DNA of 5,691 nucleotides from Acidobacteriota bacterium (lineage in GTDB: Bacteria > Acidobacteriota > Vicinamibacteria > Vicinamibacterales > 2-12-FULL-66-21). Location: NCBI GenBank assembly GCA_013694845.1, contig JACDBQ010000559.1:1-5691 (forward strand), read 5' to 3'. Position numbers and translations under genes: made by a program. This document shows, in pieces, positions 5,636-5,691 of the stretch (the first letter of the stretch is position 1; each line of letters begins with the position of its first letter). Under the pieces are notes generated by a model. It was given only the letters and a program-made list of their open reading frames with translations. It did no database searches and was not told the DNA's origin.

Positions 5636-5691
5636 AGGTCAGTGCCGTCCAAGATGCGACATCGCGGGCAGATTACTCCTGACTAGTCGCG

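Noticed and set aside
1..5691. CRISPR arrays, tRNA, rRNA or riboswitch
   Set aside because: I saw no regularly spaced direct repeats and no sequence recognisable as these RNA genes on either strand by reading.

Overview
The window looks like a piece of chromosome from a GC-rich soil bacterium, most likely an Acidobacteriota lineage or something similar such as Gemmatimonadota. The main reason is the central module: a PadR-family repressor divergent from a duplicated MacB/FtsX-type permease of the ADOP kind ('acidobacterial duplicated orphan permease'). That combination is typical of those phyla. The assignment rests on gene content and base composition only.

Layout from left to right. Positions 1-632 hold the 3' part of an IS91-family (HUH/Y2) transposase. 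Both catalytic tyrosines are present, but the zinc-ribbon C-terminus sits in another reading frame. Positions 633-1155 carry no convincing gene; they hold the 3' tail of the insertion sequence and a 24-bp inverted repeat at 873-952. Positions 1156-1973 (minus strand) are a two-gene operon: padR-like regulator first, then a small membrane protein whose start codon overlaps the regulator's stop. Positions 1974-2044 are a compact divergent control region with a near-consensus promoter for padR, an AT-rich palindrome and a Shine-Dalgarno site for the permease. Positions 2045-4519 (plus strand) are the intact ADOP permease. Positions 4520-5169 are transposon debris, including a short minus-strand relic of an integrase-core (DDE) transposase around its catalytic glutamate. 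Positions 5170-5635 (minus strand) look like an integron gene cassette: a SnoaL/NTF2-like gene interrupted by one in-frame amber codon, followed 13 nt later by a degenerate attC-like site.

How the parts relate. The PadR protein probably represses its own operon, and possibly the divergent permease, from the palindrome between them. The small membrane protein resembles the 'permease prefix' segment that other ADOP proteins carry at their N-terminus; the permease here lacks that segment. The permease has no ATPase partner in the window. This apparently functional module lies between mobile-element remnants: IS91 on the left, DDE transposase relic and lone cassette on the right.

The most noteworthy observations are the attC-like site with its amber-interrupted cassette gene, the leaderless-type padR promoter with overlapping palindrome, the split prefix/permease arrangement, and the unexplained 24-bp inverted repeat next to the IS91 tail. 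I found no wholly new system here.
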